This document shows positions 52,868-62,408 of a stretch of DNA of 64,000 bases, piece by piece. Location: positions 372,001 through 436,000 of the forward strand of contig NC_063024.1 of the NCBI RefSeq assembly GCF_020509005.1, in the 5' to 3' direction. Within the stretch, counting starts at the first letter, position 1. Each line of letters starts with the position of its first letter. Origin of the DNA: Fulvia fulva (Eukaryota; Ascomycota; Dothideomycetes; Mycosphaerellales; Mycosphaerellaceae). The position numbers and the translations under genes were made by a program. The notes beneath the pieces were generated by a model, which worked only from the letters and a program-made list of their open reading frames with translations, did not search any database and was not told the origin of the DNA.

Positions 52868-55800
52868 GGTCGACGACGAGAATTACCTATACGTAGTGTC
52901 GGCTACGAACCTCTCGTCTAGCTACGAGAGAGCCAAGTATTCTTACGCTAGAGCGTCGTAGGCGCGACGGGCGCGTAACGTAGGCGAAGCCGCGGCGAAC
53001 AGAGGACTACTAGCAAAACGGGTATAAAAACTATCCGACGAGCGTGTACTCGTGTCGGGAGCGAGTCCCTCTTCTTTCTACGTGTAAGAAGGGCGCGGAA
53101 CCGTGGCCTATACGCTCGACAGGACACCTCTAGTATAAGTATAGAATTTTTACCTCCGGAGACCGTAAACCGAGCGGGCTAAGCGACGAACATTAGACGA
53201 GCGGACTATAGAACAACAACTAAGCGGACTATATAACGGCGTCGAGCGGACTACGAAACAATCTAGTGTTTACTAGCGGGCAATACGGTGGGTAGGTAGA
53301 CACGCGACGAAGCCTATAAGGGCCTATTAAACACCCGGTATAGGAACGAGGGTTTTGCCTAAGGCACTACCTATCCCGCTACATAACGTATCTAGTCTAA
53401 TATAGTAGATTACGACGAGGAAAAGACGATAGCCTAAGCAAGGAAAAGACGGCTATTAGGACGGGGAAAAGACGTATAATACAAGTAGATTAGTTCTATA
53501 ATCGGGGAGGATCGAGGGCAGGGTAATAAGGAACTTCATATTAGTTAGTAGGTAGAAACGTAAGGAGTACGCTACCCGGCGTAGTGTGTGCCCCGAGCAA
53601 ACCTACGAGGTATAGACGGCCGCTTTCTAGAGATAGGCTACGGTAACGCGAAGGGCGTCAAAACCTAGGGCGTAGTATATACTAGTAGCGACGGCTAATA
53701 CTGTCTATATAGCCCGAGAGGACGGATGCGTATGTCGGTCAATAGAGAGCACTAAAGGGCTTAGGCCTATAGAGGTAGATATTAGCTTAAGGAGTAAATA
53801 GGGAGGGAGGGCGTAGAGGGAAGCTTTTGCTCCGGGCTAACCTCTCGAAACGAGGCTATACGGTAGTACTAGATAAGTAGGAAAGCGCGGTTAAGACTTG
53901 TCACCTTATCTCGTAGCTAGCTTACTAAATACAACTCCTTCCTTACTAGGCTACGCCCCGGGGCAAGGCAAAAGCGTTAGCCGACTATTTCTTTTCGACG
54001 TAAGTAGAGGCAGACCTTACGGACATCGACCCGAGCATATACTCGGAACCCCTAGACATAGATTAGGCGGTTAGCTCTAATATAGTAACAGGAGTTATAA
54101 GTAAGCTAAAAGGACGAAAAGCCCTAGGCCTAGATAGGATACCAAACGTACTGCTAAAAGAGTATAGAGAAGAGATCGCGCCGAGCCTAGTAAACCTGTT
54201 TACCGCGTGCCTACGGCTAGGGTATTACCCGAAGCCGTATAGAGAGTCTATAATAGTAGTGCTACGTAAGCTATAGAAGGAAGACTATACTTAGCCTAAG
54301 TCGTATAGACTAATAGTACTTCTAAATACGATAGGGAAGGTCCTAGAAAAGATAGTAGCCTAGAGACTTACGTAGCTAGCCGAGGACAACCACGTACTCC
54401 TAGTAATATAGATAGGGGGAAGAAGCTAGCGATCGACACTAATAGTAATAGAGCTAATTACGGAGCAAATTCAGACCCTCTAGTACTACGGTAGGAACCG
54501 AGCGGCGTCCTTACTATCCCTCGACATCGTAGGAGCCTTCGACAACGTCTTATACTAAAGGCTAATACATATCCTATAGTAGAAAGGCATCCCCCGGTAG
54601 GTAACGACGTTCGTCTACTCCTTTCTCTAGGAACGGACGACATACCTAGTCCTAGGAAGGTACACGTCCGACCCGGTAAAGGCAGAGACTAGAATACCTT
54701 AGGGATCTACTCTCTCCCCTATCCTGTTTCTGATATTTATGTCTGATCTAATCGCCCTACTCACCTCTCTATAAACCTTAGCATCGGGGTTCGTAGACGA
54801 CATAAACATCCTAGCCTAGTCAGACTCGACAGAAGAGAACTATCGCCTCCTCGAAGATAGGTATAAGAAATACGAGGAGTAGGCAAAGAAGCATAGTGCC
54901 CAGTTCGCCCCTAAAAAGTACTAACTTATACACTTTAGTAAAGCGAGAACACACTATAACATAAAGGCGGCGGTAAGAATCCAAGGCTACGAGACAAAGC
55001 TATTAGCGGAGCTACGAGTACTAGAGATCTAGCTCGACCCGAAGCTAAGCTAGAATGTATAGGTTAAGAAAGCCTAGAGTCGAGTACAAGTTAACGAAGC
55101 CTTAATAAAGAGACTTACGGCATCTATATAGGTAGCAATATTCGATAAGGCAAGAGTAATGTATAAGGCGATCGTCAGACTAGCTATGCTATACGGGGTA
55201 TAGATTTAGGGAACAGGAGGCGTAGGCAAGCCGATCCCGTAACGGATAGAGCAACCCCTAAACAGGATATAGGTAGGTAACCTACGTAGGGTACTAGGCG
55301 TATATAAGACAACGTTAATAAGCACGGTAGAAATAGAGACAGGAATACTACTAATCGGCCAGTACATCTAGGGAATAAGAATTTAATACGCGGTAAGGAC
55401 GATAGGTTACCTAGTACAAACTACGATCTAGGAGGTAAAGAATAAGATAGAAAGCTACTACCGGAGAGGGGCCGGACATAGGACAAGCCAAAAAGAGGAT
55501 GACCTTACTACTACCTATTTAGAAGACGCGTACTAGACATCTATAGCCTAGCCTACTAGTGTAGCTACCTATCGCAAAACCTAGAACATATGCTACTACG
55601 ATGCCCGTAGTAGGCGAGAGGCAGGGGAAATTGGAGGCACTAAGCGGGAAGGAGAGACTATAAGTTAATCATTAGGGACAAAGGTAACATTCGCCGAATC
55701 TCTCGGTAGATACTATAGTAGGGATACCTCTAGTAGTTTAGCCTCGCTAGCGAGACGGAGGAGTGGATAGACAAGAGGCGGAAGCTAGGGGGTAGCAGAT

Positions 55801-55995
55801 AGGGTAGTCATTAGGGCAGGCCTATGACACTAGCGTACCCCTAACAAGGGAAAATTAAGACAACAACTAGGAGGAAAAGACAGGCGGGAAGGAGGAGGGG
55901 TTTTCACTAACACGGTTTCCCCTCTATATATACGAAAACAAGATAGTATAGCTGTATAGGCCAAAGGGCACTACAATAGCTTAATGAAATATCTA
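52868..55995 (+). mobile_element. Tad-like LINE retrotransposon, RIP-mutated
   Basis: The insert is bounded by TCTATATAGACATAAG (52,852-52,867) and TCTATATAGACACAAG (55,996-56,011), a 16-bp target duplication with one C/T difference. The plus strand codes a non-LTR reverse transcriptase with stops: RKALGLDRIPNVLLKE, SYRLIVLLNTIGKVLEKI, SLLSLDIVGAFDNVL, GSTLSPILFLIFMSDL and the catalytic FVDDINIL. Near 55,560 a C-terminal Cys/His stretch (NLEHMLLRCP) follows. At 3.1 kb it lacks the usual endonuclease and ORF1, so it is probably 5'-truncated. Stops sit mostly at Trp/Gln positions. Inactive. Confidence 0.82.
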
Positions 55996-56011
55996 TCTAT
56001 ATAGACACAAG

Positions 56012-56266
56012 ATCCTGACCTTAATAGGTAAGAAGTGACAAGCTAATAAATAGGGGTAAAGAAGTAGTATTTATTAGGTATATTAAAAATATAGCTAAAG
56101 CCTAGCTCTTTTAGGAACTAGACATAAGAGCTGTTAAACAACACATATATACAGACTTCTTTAAGGACTAGCCTAGAGGTGATATAGGTCTTAATGTTCT
56201 AATATTGAATCTACTATACAGTATACTAGCTAGGAAGCCCTTAGGAAGGCCGAGGAAGAATGTATT
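56012..56266 (+). mobile_element. Copia element, middle fragment
   Basis: The Copia integrase C-terminal frame resumes after the LINE and runs until the Gypsy insertion (for example VFIRYIKNIAKA, RGDIGLNVLILN, KPLGRPRKNV). The last five bases, GTATT, are the Gypsy target site. Confidence 0.7.
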
Positions 56267-56709
56267 TGTCATGGTCTCCCCACAGAGTGTACAGAAGGTG
56301 GGGACAGAAGAGTCTCAGAGCGCTCAGAAGTCGTCAAGAAGTGACAGTCCAGCTTGGTGTGTGAACGCCAAGAATCACATGCCCCGCAACATTCACTACG
56401 GGACCCAGCCCTCCAGATTCACCCCTCTACCAAACCTTGAAGCACGTGGAAGACTCGGATCGTAGGGCAGGTTGGAATAAGGTTTTGAGCAAAGCTGCTG
56501 AGCGCGGCTTCGCACGGGTTAGCCCTGTTGATGCGGGGACACGTACTCGCGAGGGTCGCGTATAAATATCTGGCCTTCCCCAGGCCTCTCTTGCTTTCTT
56601 CGTCTTTTGTTTTGTGTAGCAATCATACCATGCCCTTTTGCATCTGCACTTCGCACCTGCATTCTCGCTTTCACCCTTACATCTCACAGGCCAGGCTCTC
56701 GCCCTGACA
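56267..56709 (+). repeat. 5' LTR of Gypsy element
   Basis: 443 bp, matched with 61,961-62,403 by eye; the one difference I saw is C at 56,692 against T at 62,386. Confidence 0.93.
56561..56568 (+). promoter_or_regulatory. LTR TATA box
   Basis: TATAAATA lies 41 bp before GTCTTTTGT (56,602), a plausible RNA start region. The same box recurs in the 3' LTR at 62,255. Confidence 0.6.
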
Positions 56710-56711
56710 TC

Positions 56712-56720
56712 ACAAAAGAC
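56712..56720 (+). other. Candidate self-priming primer-binding site
   Basis: ACAAAAGAC begins two bases after the LTR. It is the exact reverse complement of GTCTTTTGT at 56,602-56,610 in the LTR. No TGG-type tRNA site is present, so a Tf1-like self-primer is suggested. Confidence 0.5.
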
Positions 56721-56751
56721 CAACAAACCGTCAACCACTCGAGTCATCCTC

Positions 56752-57912
56752 ATGGGTGACCACGCCACCGATAGAGGTGTCAACCTCGACAACCAAGACA
56801 CTCCATTCCACTTCAGTGAGTGGACTGACATCCCCTTCTCGAACGCCGCTGCCTTCGGTGCCTGGGCAAACGCCAACCCCGACACCGCCTACGCTCTCAT
56901 CAACCGCACCGTCTCCTCTTTCCGCGAGACCGCCCAGCAGGTCGAGCAAGCAAACAACCAAGCAACATACCTTCAAGGTATTGTGAACACCTTCCAGAAC
57001 CTCGCCCCGCACGCCGACGACAACCGCCGCCAGCACTTCTCCAAGAAGGTCAACGACCCAGACGAGTTCGACGGCAACAAGAGCAAGTTTGAGGCATTTG
57101 AGACACAGCTCACCATCAAGCTGTTGGCTAATGCCGACCACTTTCCGCAAGAGAAGGACAAAGTCACGTACGTCTTCTCCCTCCTTCGGGGAGACGCCGC
57201 GGCTCAGGTACAACACTACATCGACAACGCCACGCAGACTATCGGCTGCCCGGACGTCCTCACCTTGATGCAGGACCTCCGTGCTGCCTTTGGTGATCCA
57301 GACCGTAGAGCCACCGCCCAGAACGCCATCCACAACCTCCTCCAGAAGAACAAGAGCTTCGCCGAGTACCTCGCGGCCTTCAACCGCGACATCGGGTTCA
57401 CCGGCTACAACGAAGAGACCAAGAAGAGCACTCTCCGCCGTGGTTTGTCAGCAGAGCTTCTTCGAGCCCTCGAGGACAAGGACGTTGGTGCTATGAGCTT
57501 CCGTGAGCTCGTCGAGACCTGCCAGCGCCTCGACTCCAACATGAAACACACCGCCTCTCTCCTCGCTTCCCGTTCTCAAGGTCGTCAGCCTCGTGGTCCC
57601 GGAAGCCACTTCGCTGCTCCACTAGGCGCCGCCGCTCCTACGGCTCTCCCTCCCGTCTCTGTAGGTGACGCTATGGATCTCAGCGCTGGTGCCGCCGTCC
57701 CTCGAGTCCAGGGCCTCGTTAACGGTAAGCTTACTCCCGAAGAGAAGCTTCGCCGTCGCCAGGCCGGACTCTGCACCTACTGCGGCGGTCCAGGCCACAT
57801 CGCAGCTAACTGTCCGCAGCTCGCTGCCCGTAACGCCCGCAACCCGGTTCGCGGCGCTGTCGGCGCTATCGAGCCTGCTACTGCTGCTCCCGCTGAGCAG
57901 GAAAAAGCCTAG
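56752..57912 (+). CDS. Gypsy Gag
   Basis: ATG 56,752 is the first after the LTR; the product is 386 residues. The frame is open further upstream into the LTR but only from a TTG. A central retrotransposon gag (capsid-like) region includes FDGNKSKFEAFETQLTIKL and FAEYLAAFNRDIGFTGYNEE. The zinc knuckle near the C-terminus is CTYCGGPGHIAANC (C-x2-C-x4-H-x4-C), which binds the element RNA. It ends GAA AAA GCC TAG. It packages the RNA into virus-like particles in the cytoplasm. It overlaps the pol frame by 16 nt. Confidence 0.92.
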   Translation: MGDHATDRGVNLDNQDTPFHFSEWTDIPFSNAAAFGAWANANPDTAYALINRTVSSFRETAQQVEQANNQATYLQGIVNTFQNLAPHADDNRRQHFSKKVNDPDEFDGNKSKFEAFETQLTIKLLANADHFPQEKDKVTYVFSLLRGDAAAQVQHYIDNATQTIGCPDVLTLMQDLRAAFGDPDRRATAQNAIHNLLQKNKSFAEYLAAFNRDIGFTGYNEETKKSTLRRGLSAELLRALEDKDVGAMSFRELVETCQRLDSNMKHTASLLASRSQGRQPRGPGSHFAAPLGAAAPTALPPVSVGDAMDLSAGAAVPRVQGLVNGKLTPEEKLRRRQAGLCTYCGGPGHIAANCPQLAARNARNPVRGAVGAIEPATAAPAEQEKA

Positions 57913-60900
57913 GTCTTCCTCATCGACGCGATGAAGACCAAGAACAACGTTTACCGAAAGTGAAGAGAGGAAAGAAGTTGAGGATCAATACAGCACAGCT
58001 AGACCTGTACGACGAGACGGGCAAGGACCACGCTTGCAAACCGTTCGTCACGAATGTAAATATCGGCTCAAAGAAACTCTCTTCTTCCAATCTCACTCTC
58101 ATGGACACTGGCGCACTAGGCGAGTCTTTTATGGACTATAAACTCGCGACCTCTCTCAACCTCGAACCCCAGGAACTTAAGTACCCTCGCACCCTTGAAC
58201 TCTTTGACGGCACGGAGACTACCACTGGTAAGATTACTCATGTTGTACACACGTCAATCACCCTCGGAGGCAAGCGTATGTCGATCACCAGCTTCCTTAC
58301 GTCCCTACCGCATCAGAAGTTTATCCTCGGCCTCCCCTGGTTCAGACGACACCGACCTATCATCGACTGGACTTCCCTTACTGTCAGCTTCCCTCCAGAA
58401 GTTCCTCCGGCACCTCCGCCTTCTCCGCCGCCTCAGCGCGGTCCTGAGTATACCAAGATCTTCCAGGTGAACGCCGCTGCCTTCACCACTGCTGCTAAGC
58501 AGCCCAAAGCTCAAGTCTTCGCCGCCTCTCTCCGCGATATCGACATCGCCCTCGAGAAGCTCGACAAGAAGCGTACACCTACCGACCCTGCTACGAAGGT
58601 CCCTCCTTGGGCACACCACATCCTCCACGTATTCGATGCTAAAGCCGCAGACGAGCTGCCTCCTCATCGCCCTCACGACCACAAGATTGAGCTAGAAGAA
58701 GGTGCAGAGACACCGTTCGGACCGTTATATTCCATGTCCCGAGAAGAGCTTATCGTCCTCAAGAGATACCTCGAAGAGAACCTAAAGAAGGGGTTCATTC
58801 GAGCGAGCCGTTCCAGCGCTGGCAGTCCCGTCATGTTCGTCAAGAAGCCCGGCGGTGGTCTACGCTTCTGCGTAGACTACCGAGGCTTGAACGCTGTTAC
58901 AAAGAAGAACCGCTACCCAATACCGTTGATTCAGGAGACGCTCGAGCGCCTCTCTAAGGCCAAGTACTTCACCAAGCTCGATGTCATCGCTGCGTTCAAC
59001 AAGTTACGAATGGCAGAAGGACACGAGTATCTCACAGCCTTCCGTACTCGCTACGGGCTGTTCGAGTCGCTCGTTATGCCCTTCGGCGTTTGTAACGGGC
59101 CTAGTACCTTCCAGAACTTCATTAACGACATCCTTCAGGAGTTCCTCGATCAGTTCTGCACTGCCTACATCGACGACATCCTAGTCTACAGCGAGACCAA
59201 GGAGGAGCACCGCGAGCACGTCTGTAAGGTCCTTCAGAAGCTCGCAGACGCCGGCTTGCAGCTCGATATCGACAAGTGCGAGTTTGAGAAGACCGAAGTC
59301 AAGTTCCTTGGTTTGATCATTACCGCAGACGGCATCAAGATGGACCAAGAGAAGATCGACGCTATCGTCGAATGGGATGCTCCTACGAACGTCAAAGAGG
59401 TCCAGGGTTTCCTAGGCTTTGCCAACTTCTACCGCCGCTTCATCCACGCATTTTCGGGCGTGGTACGCCCTTTGACGAAGCTCACGCGCAAGGGTGAGAA
59501 GTTCGCCTGGACCGACGAATGCCAGGAGGCTTTTGACTTGCTCAAAGCGAAGTTTGTTGAGAACCCGCTTCTACAGCACTTCGATTTCGAACTGGAGACC
59601 CGTGTAGAGACCGACGCATCCGACGGCGTGGTGGGCGGTGTCCTGCTACAACGCCGCTCGCCTGAATCCCCCTGGTTACCTGTCGCCTTCCTCTCCAAGA
59701 AGTTGACCGCCACGGAGTGTAACTACGAGATCTACGACAAGGAGCTTCTCGCCATCGTCAAAGCTTTCGAAGAGTGGCGCCCCGAGCTCGAAGGCTCTGC
59801 TATGCCCGTCCAAGTAAGCTCCGACCATAAGAACCTCGTCTACTTTATGAAGAGCAAGCTGCTCAATCGTCGCCAGGCCCGCTGGAGCGAGTTCCTCTCC
59901 CGGTTCAACTTCGTGATCTCGTACACGCCCGGCAAGGCCAACTCGATGGCCGACGCCCTTACCCGCCGCCCTGGAGACTCTCCAGTTGATCGAAGAGGGG
60001 GCCGGCAAATCGCAGGGCAACAAGTCATCAAAGAGCACAACCTCTCTTCCGAGCTTCGAGAGTACCTATCGAACGGCCAGCCTACGCTCGCCGCTTCCTT
60101 TGCTACTCTCGTGCTCGCTCCTGCCTACCTTGACGAGAGTGACGATGAATCCGAGCCTGAAGAATACGCCTCGGACGCTGAGGACTTGAACGACGATGAA
60201 GAGGGCTCAGTAACGACCGACGGCTCATCCGAATCAGACTTTGAGGGGTTTGATAATGAGGAGCAGCCCGAAGGCATCATGGCACGAGTACGAACAGCGT
60301 ACGATGCCGACATAGACGCCCAAGAGTTAGTTCAGGCCCTTAGATCTGGCGCGAGGACATTCCCGGGCTTCTCGCTGTCCGAGTGCGAGCTCCAGGAAGG
60401 TGTCGTCTACTTCCGTAAGAAGCTTTACGTACCGCAGCCCGAAGGCTCTAATATCCGAGCTGAGATTCTTCAAATCATCCACGACTCCGCCTCTGGGGGT
60501 CACCCAGGCGTAGCCAAGACCCACAAGCTCCTCGCTAGGTATTACTGGTGGCCGCATTCCTGGAAGGACGTCCGCCGCTACGTGCTGAACTGCGCTACTT
60601 GCCGAAGAGCCAAAGCTAACCGCCACCGTCCCCACGGTCTCTTGCACCCTCTCCCGGCTCCTGATCGTCCGTGGAAGCACATCACTATGGACTTTATCAC
60701 CGATCTTCCTCACGGCAAGACCTTCAGCGGCGTGAAAGCAAAGGCCCTTCTAGTGATCGTGGACCGTCACTCCAAGGACCGGTACATGATCCCGTGCTGG
60801 AGCATGACCGCAAAGGAGACTGCTCGCTTGTTCTACGAATTCGTCTGGCGCTTTCAAGGCCTCCCGGATAGCATCACCTCTGACAGAGGCACCCAGTTCA

Positions 60901-62159
60901 TCTCGCACTTCTGGAAGCGTCTGTGTGCTATCCTAGGCATCAAGCATAACCTCTCGACCAGTTTTCAGCCACAGACCGACGGCCAGACCGAAATTACGAA
61001 CGCTATCCTCGAGCAGGTCCTTCGTTGCTTCGTCGACTACCACCAGAAGGATTGGCCTCAGCATATCCCTGCGGTAGAGTTCGCTACTCGTAACTGGGAC
61101 TCGGAGACTACTGGCTACTCTCCCTTCTATACTACGAGAGGTTACCACCCTCGTACAGGCATGGAACCAGAAGAACCTCTCCCGCCTACCGAAGACGCAA
61201 ACGAGCAAGCAGCAGACGAGTTCGCTACTATGCTCTCACAGATCCATGAGGAAGTTCACGACGAGATGGTGTACGCACAAGCAATCTACGAGGATCAAGC
61301 CAATCGTCGTCGCCAGCCAGCTCCCGACTACCAAGTAGGCGATATGGTCTACCTCAACTCCAAGAACATCAAGACAGACCGCCCCTCCAAGAAGCTGAAC
61401 TGGAAGAACCTAGGTCCTTTTGAGATCACCGAGCGTATCAGTTCACACGCCTACCGTCTAGCTCTTCCTGCGAACATAAAGATCCACGACGTCTTCCATC
61501 CCGTACGCCTTCGGCCGTCGGCTGAGGACCCATTCCCGAACCAAAACCAAGACATGCCAGGTCCTCCCGATGAAGTAGAAGTCGACGAGCCTGTTAACCT
61601 ACCTTCTGACGACTATGCCGTCCGCAAGATCCGGGGAATCCGCGTAGAGCCCAACGACGTTGAAGGACTACCGCCGATCAAGTATGAAGTCGAATGGCAA
61701 GGTTGCCCTGAGTGGGATACCTCATGGGAACCTATCCAACATATCATCTTCAATCGTCAAGCAATCGAAGAATACCACGCCCGCGCAGACGGCCCAGAAG
61801 TCAACATCGGCAGGCTCTTCGAATCTGAGCTTTTCGACGGGGCTTACCAATGGTGTATCGACCATGACATCAGGCCTAGGCCTGGTACTGAAGCTGAACA
61901 TCCTCGATATGTGGAACTACTACGGCTTCGTAGGAACTCAGCTTTGTTCGGGGGGGCTACTGTCATGGTCTCCCCACAGAGTGTACAGAAGGTGGGGACA
62001 GAAGAGTCTCAGAGCGCTCAGAAGTCGTCAAGAAGTGACAGTCCAGCTTGGTGTGTGAACGCCAAGAATCACATGCCCCGCAACATTCACTACGGGACCC
62101 AGCCCTCCAGATTCACCCCTCTACCAAACCTTGAAGCACGTGGAAGACTCGGATCGTAG
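57906..62159 (+). CDS. Gypsy Pol polyprotein with chromodomain
   Basis: The frame is open from 57,897 and lacks a near ATG, so it is probably made as a Gag-Pol fusion by -1 frameshifting. Counting residues from 57,960: protease MDTGALGES (about 48), reverse transcriptase with CVDYRGLN and catalytic YIDD (403-406), RNase H TDASDG (about 550), an integrase zinc part (HDSASGGHPG ... CATC), an integrase core with Asp in MDFITD (about 911), Asp 975 in TSDRGTQF and Glu 1011 in DGQTEITN (D-x35-E), and a chromodomain at about 1219-1278 (YEVEWQGCPEWDTSWEP). A chromodomain marks a chromovirus, which targets methylated-histone chromatin. The frame ends inside the 3' LTR. No damaging stop is seen. Confidence 0.93.
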   Translation, partial: SLGLPHRRDEDQEQRLPKVKRGKKLRINTAQLDLYDETGKDHACKPFVTNVNIGSKKLSSSNLTLMDTGALGESFMDYKLATSLNLEPQELKYPRTLELFDGTETTTGKITHVVHTSITLGGKRMSITSFLTSLPHQKFILGLPWFRRHRPIIDWTSLTVSFPPEVPPAPPPSPPPQRGPEYTKIFQVNAAAFTTAAKQPKAQVFAASLRDIDIALEKLDKKRTPTDPATKVPPWAHHILHVFDAKAADELPPHRPHDHKIELEEGAETPFGPLYSMSREELIVLKRYLEENLKKGFIRASRSSAGSPVMFVKKPGGGLRFCVDYRGLNAVTKKNRYPIPLIQETLERLSKAKYFTKLDVIAAFNKLRMAEGHEYLTAFRTRYGLFESLVMPFGVCNGPSTFQNFINDILQEFLDQFCTAYIDDILVYSETKEEHREHVCKVLQKLADAGLQLDIDKCEFEKTEVKFLGLIITADGIKMDQEKIDAIVEWDAPTNVKEVQGFLGFANFYRRFIHAFSGVVRPLTKLTRKGEKFAWTDECQEAFDLLKAKFVENPLLQHFDFELETRVETDASDGVVGGVLLQRRSPESPWLPVAFLSKKLTATECNYEIYDKELLAIVKAFEEWRPELEGSAMPVQVSSDHKNLVYFMKSKLLNRRQARWSEFLSRFNFVISYTPGKANSMADALTRRPGDSPVDRRGGRQIAGQQVIKEHNLSSELREYLSNGQPTLAASFATLVLAPAYLDESDDESEPEEYASDAEDLNDDEEGSVTTDGSSESDFEGFDNEEQPEGIMARVRTAYDADIDAQELVQALRSGARTFPGFSLSECELQEGVVYFRKKLYVPQPEGSNIRAEILQIIHDSASGGHPGVAKTHKLLARYYWWPHSWKDVRRYVLNCATCRRAKANRHRPHGLLHPLPAPDRPWKHITMDFITDLPHGKTFSGVKAKALLVIVDRHSKDRYMIPCWSMTAKETARLFYEFVWRFQGLPDSITSDRGTQFISHFWKRLCAILGIKHNLSTSFQPQTDGQTEITNAILEQVLRCFVDYHQKDWPQHIPAVEFATRNWDSETTGYSPFYTTRGYHPRTGMEPEEPLPPTEDANEQAADEFATMLSQIHEEVHDEMVYAQAIYEDQANRRRQPAPDYQVGDMVYLNSKNIKTDRPSKKLNWKNLGPFEITERISSHAYRLALPANIKIHDVFHPVRLRPSAEDPFPNQNQDMPGPPDEVEVDEPVNLPSDDYAVRKIRGIRVEPNDVEGLPPIKYEVEWQGCPEWDTSWEPIQHIIFNRQAIEEYHARADGPEVNIGRLFESELFDGAYQWCIDHDIRPRPGTEAEHPRYVELLRLRRNSALFGGATVMVSPQSVQKVGTEESQSAQKSSRSDSPAWCVNAKNHMPRNIHYGTQPSRFTPLPNLEARGRLGS

Positions 62160-62403
62160 GGCAGGTTGGAATAAGGTTTTGAGCAAAGCTGCTGAGCGCG
62201 GCTTCGCACGGGTTAGCCCTGTTGATGCGGGGACACGTACTCGCGAGGGTCGCGTATAAATATCTGGCCTTCCCCAGGCCTCTCTTGCTTTCTTCGTCTT
62301 TTGTTTTGTGTAGCAATCATACCATGCCCTTTTGCATCTGCACTTCGCACCTGCATTCTCGCTTTCACCCTTACATCTCACAGGCTAGGCTCTCGCCCTG
62401 ACA
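61961..62403 (+). repeat. 3' LTR of Gypsy element
   Basis: 443 bp; the last 66 or so Pol codons run into it before the TAG at 62,157. Confidence 0.93.
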
Positions 62404-62408
62404 GTATT

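Larger units (their letters stand above)
56267..62403 (+). mobile_element. Ty3/Gypsy chromovirus, full length, intact-looking
   Basis: The element is 6,137 bp with 443-bp LTRs, TGTCATGG at the start and CCTGACA at the end, flanked by GTATT at 56,262-56,266 and 62,404-62,408. Gag and pol frames are unbroken. A G-run (61,951-61,957) just before the 3' LTR is the likely polypurine tract. Domain order is gag, protease, reverse transcriptase, RNase H, integrase, chromodomain. It shows none of the RIP stops found on both sides, and is richer in G+C than its surroundings. It may be transposition-competent. Confidence 0.95.
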
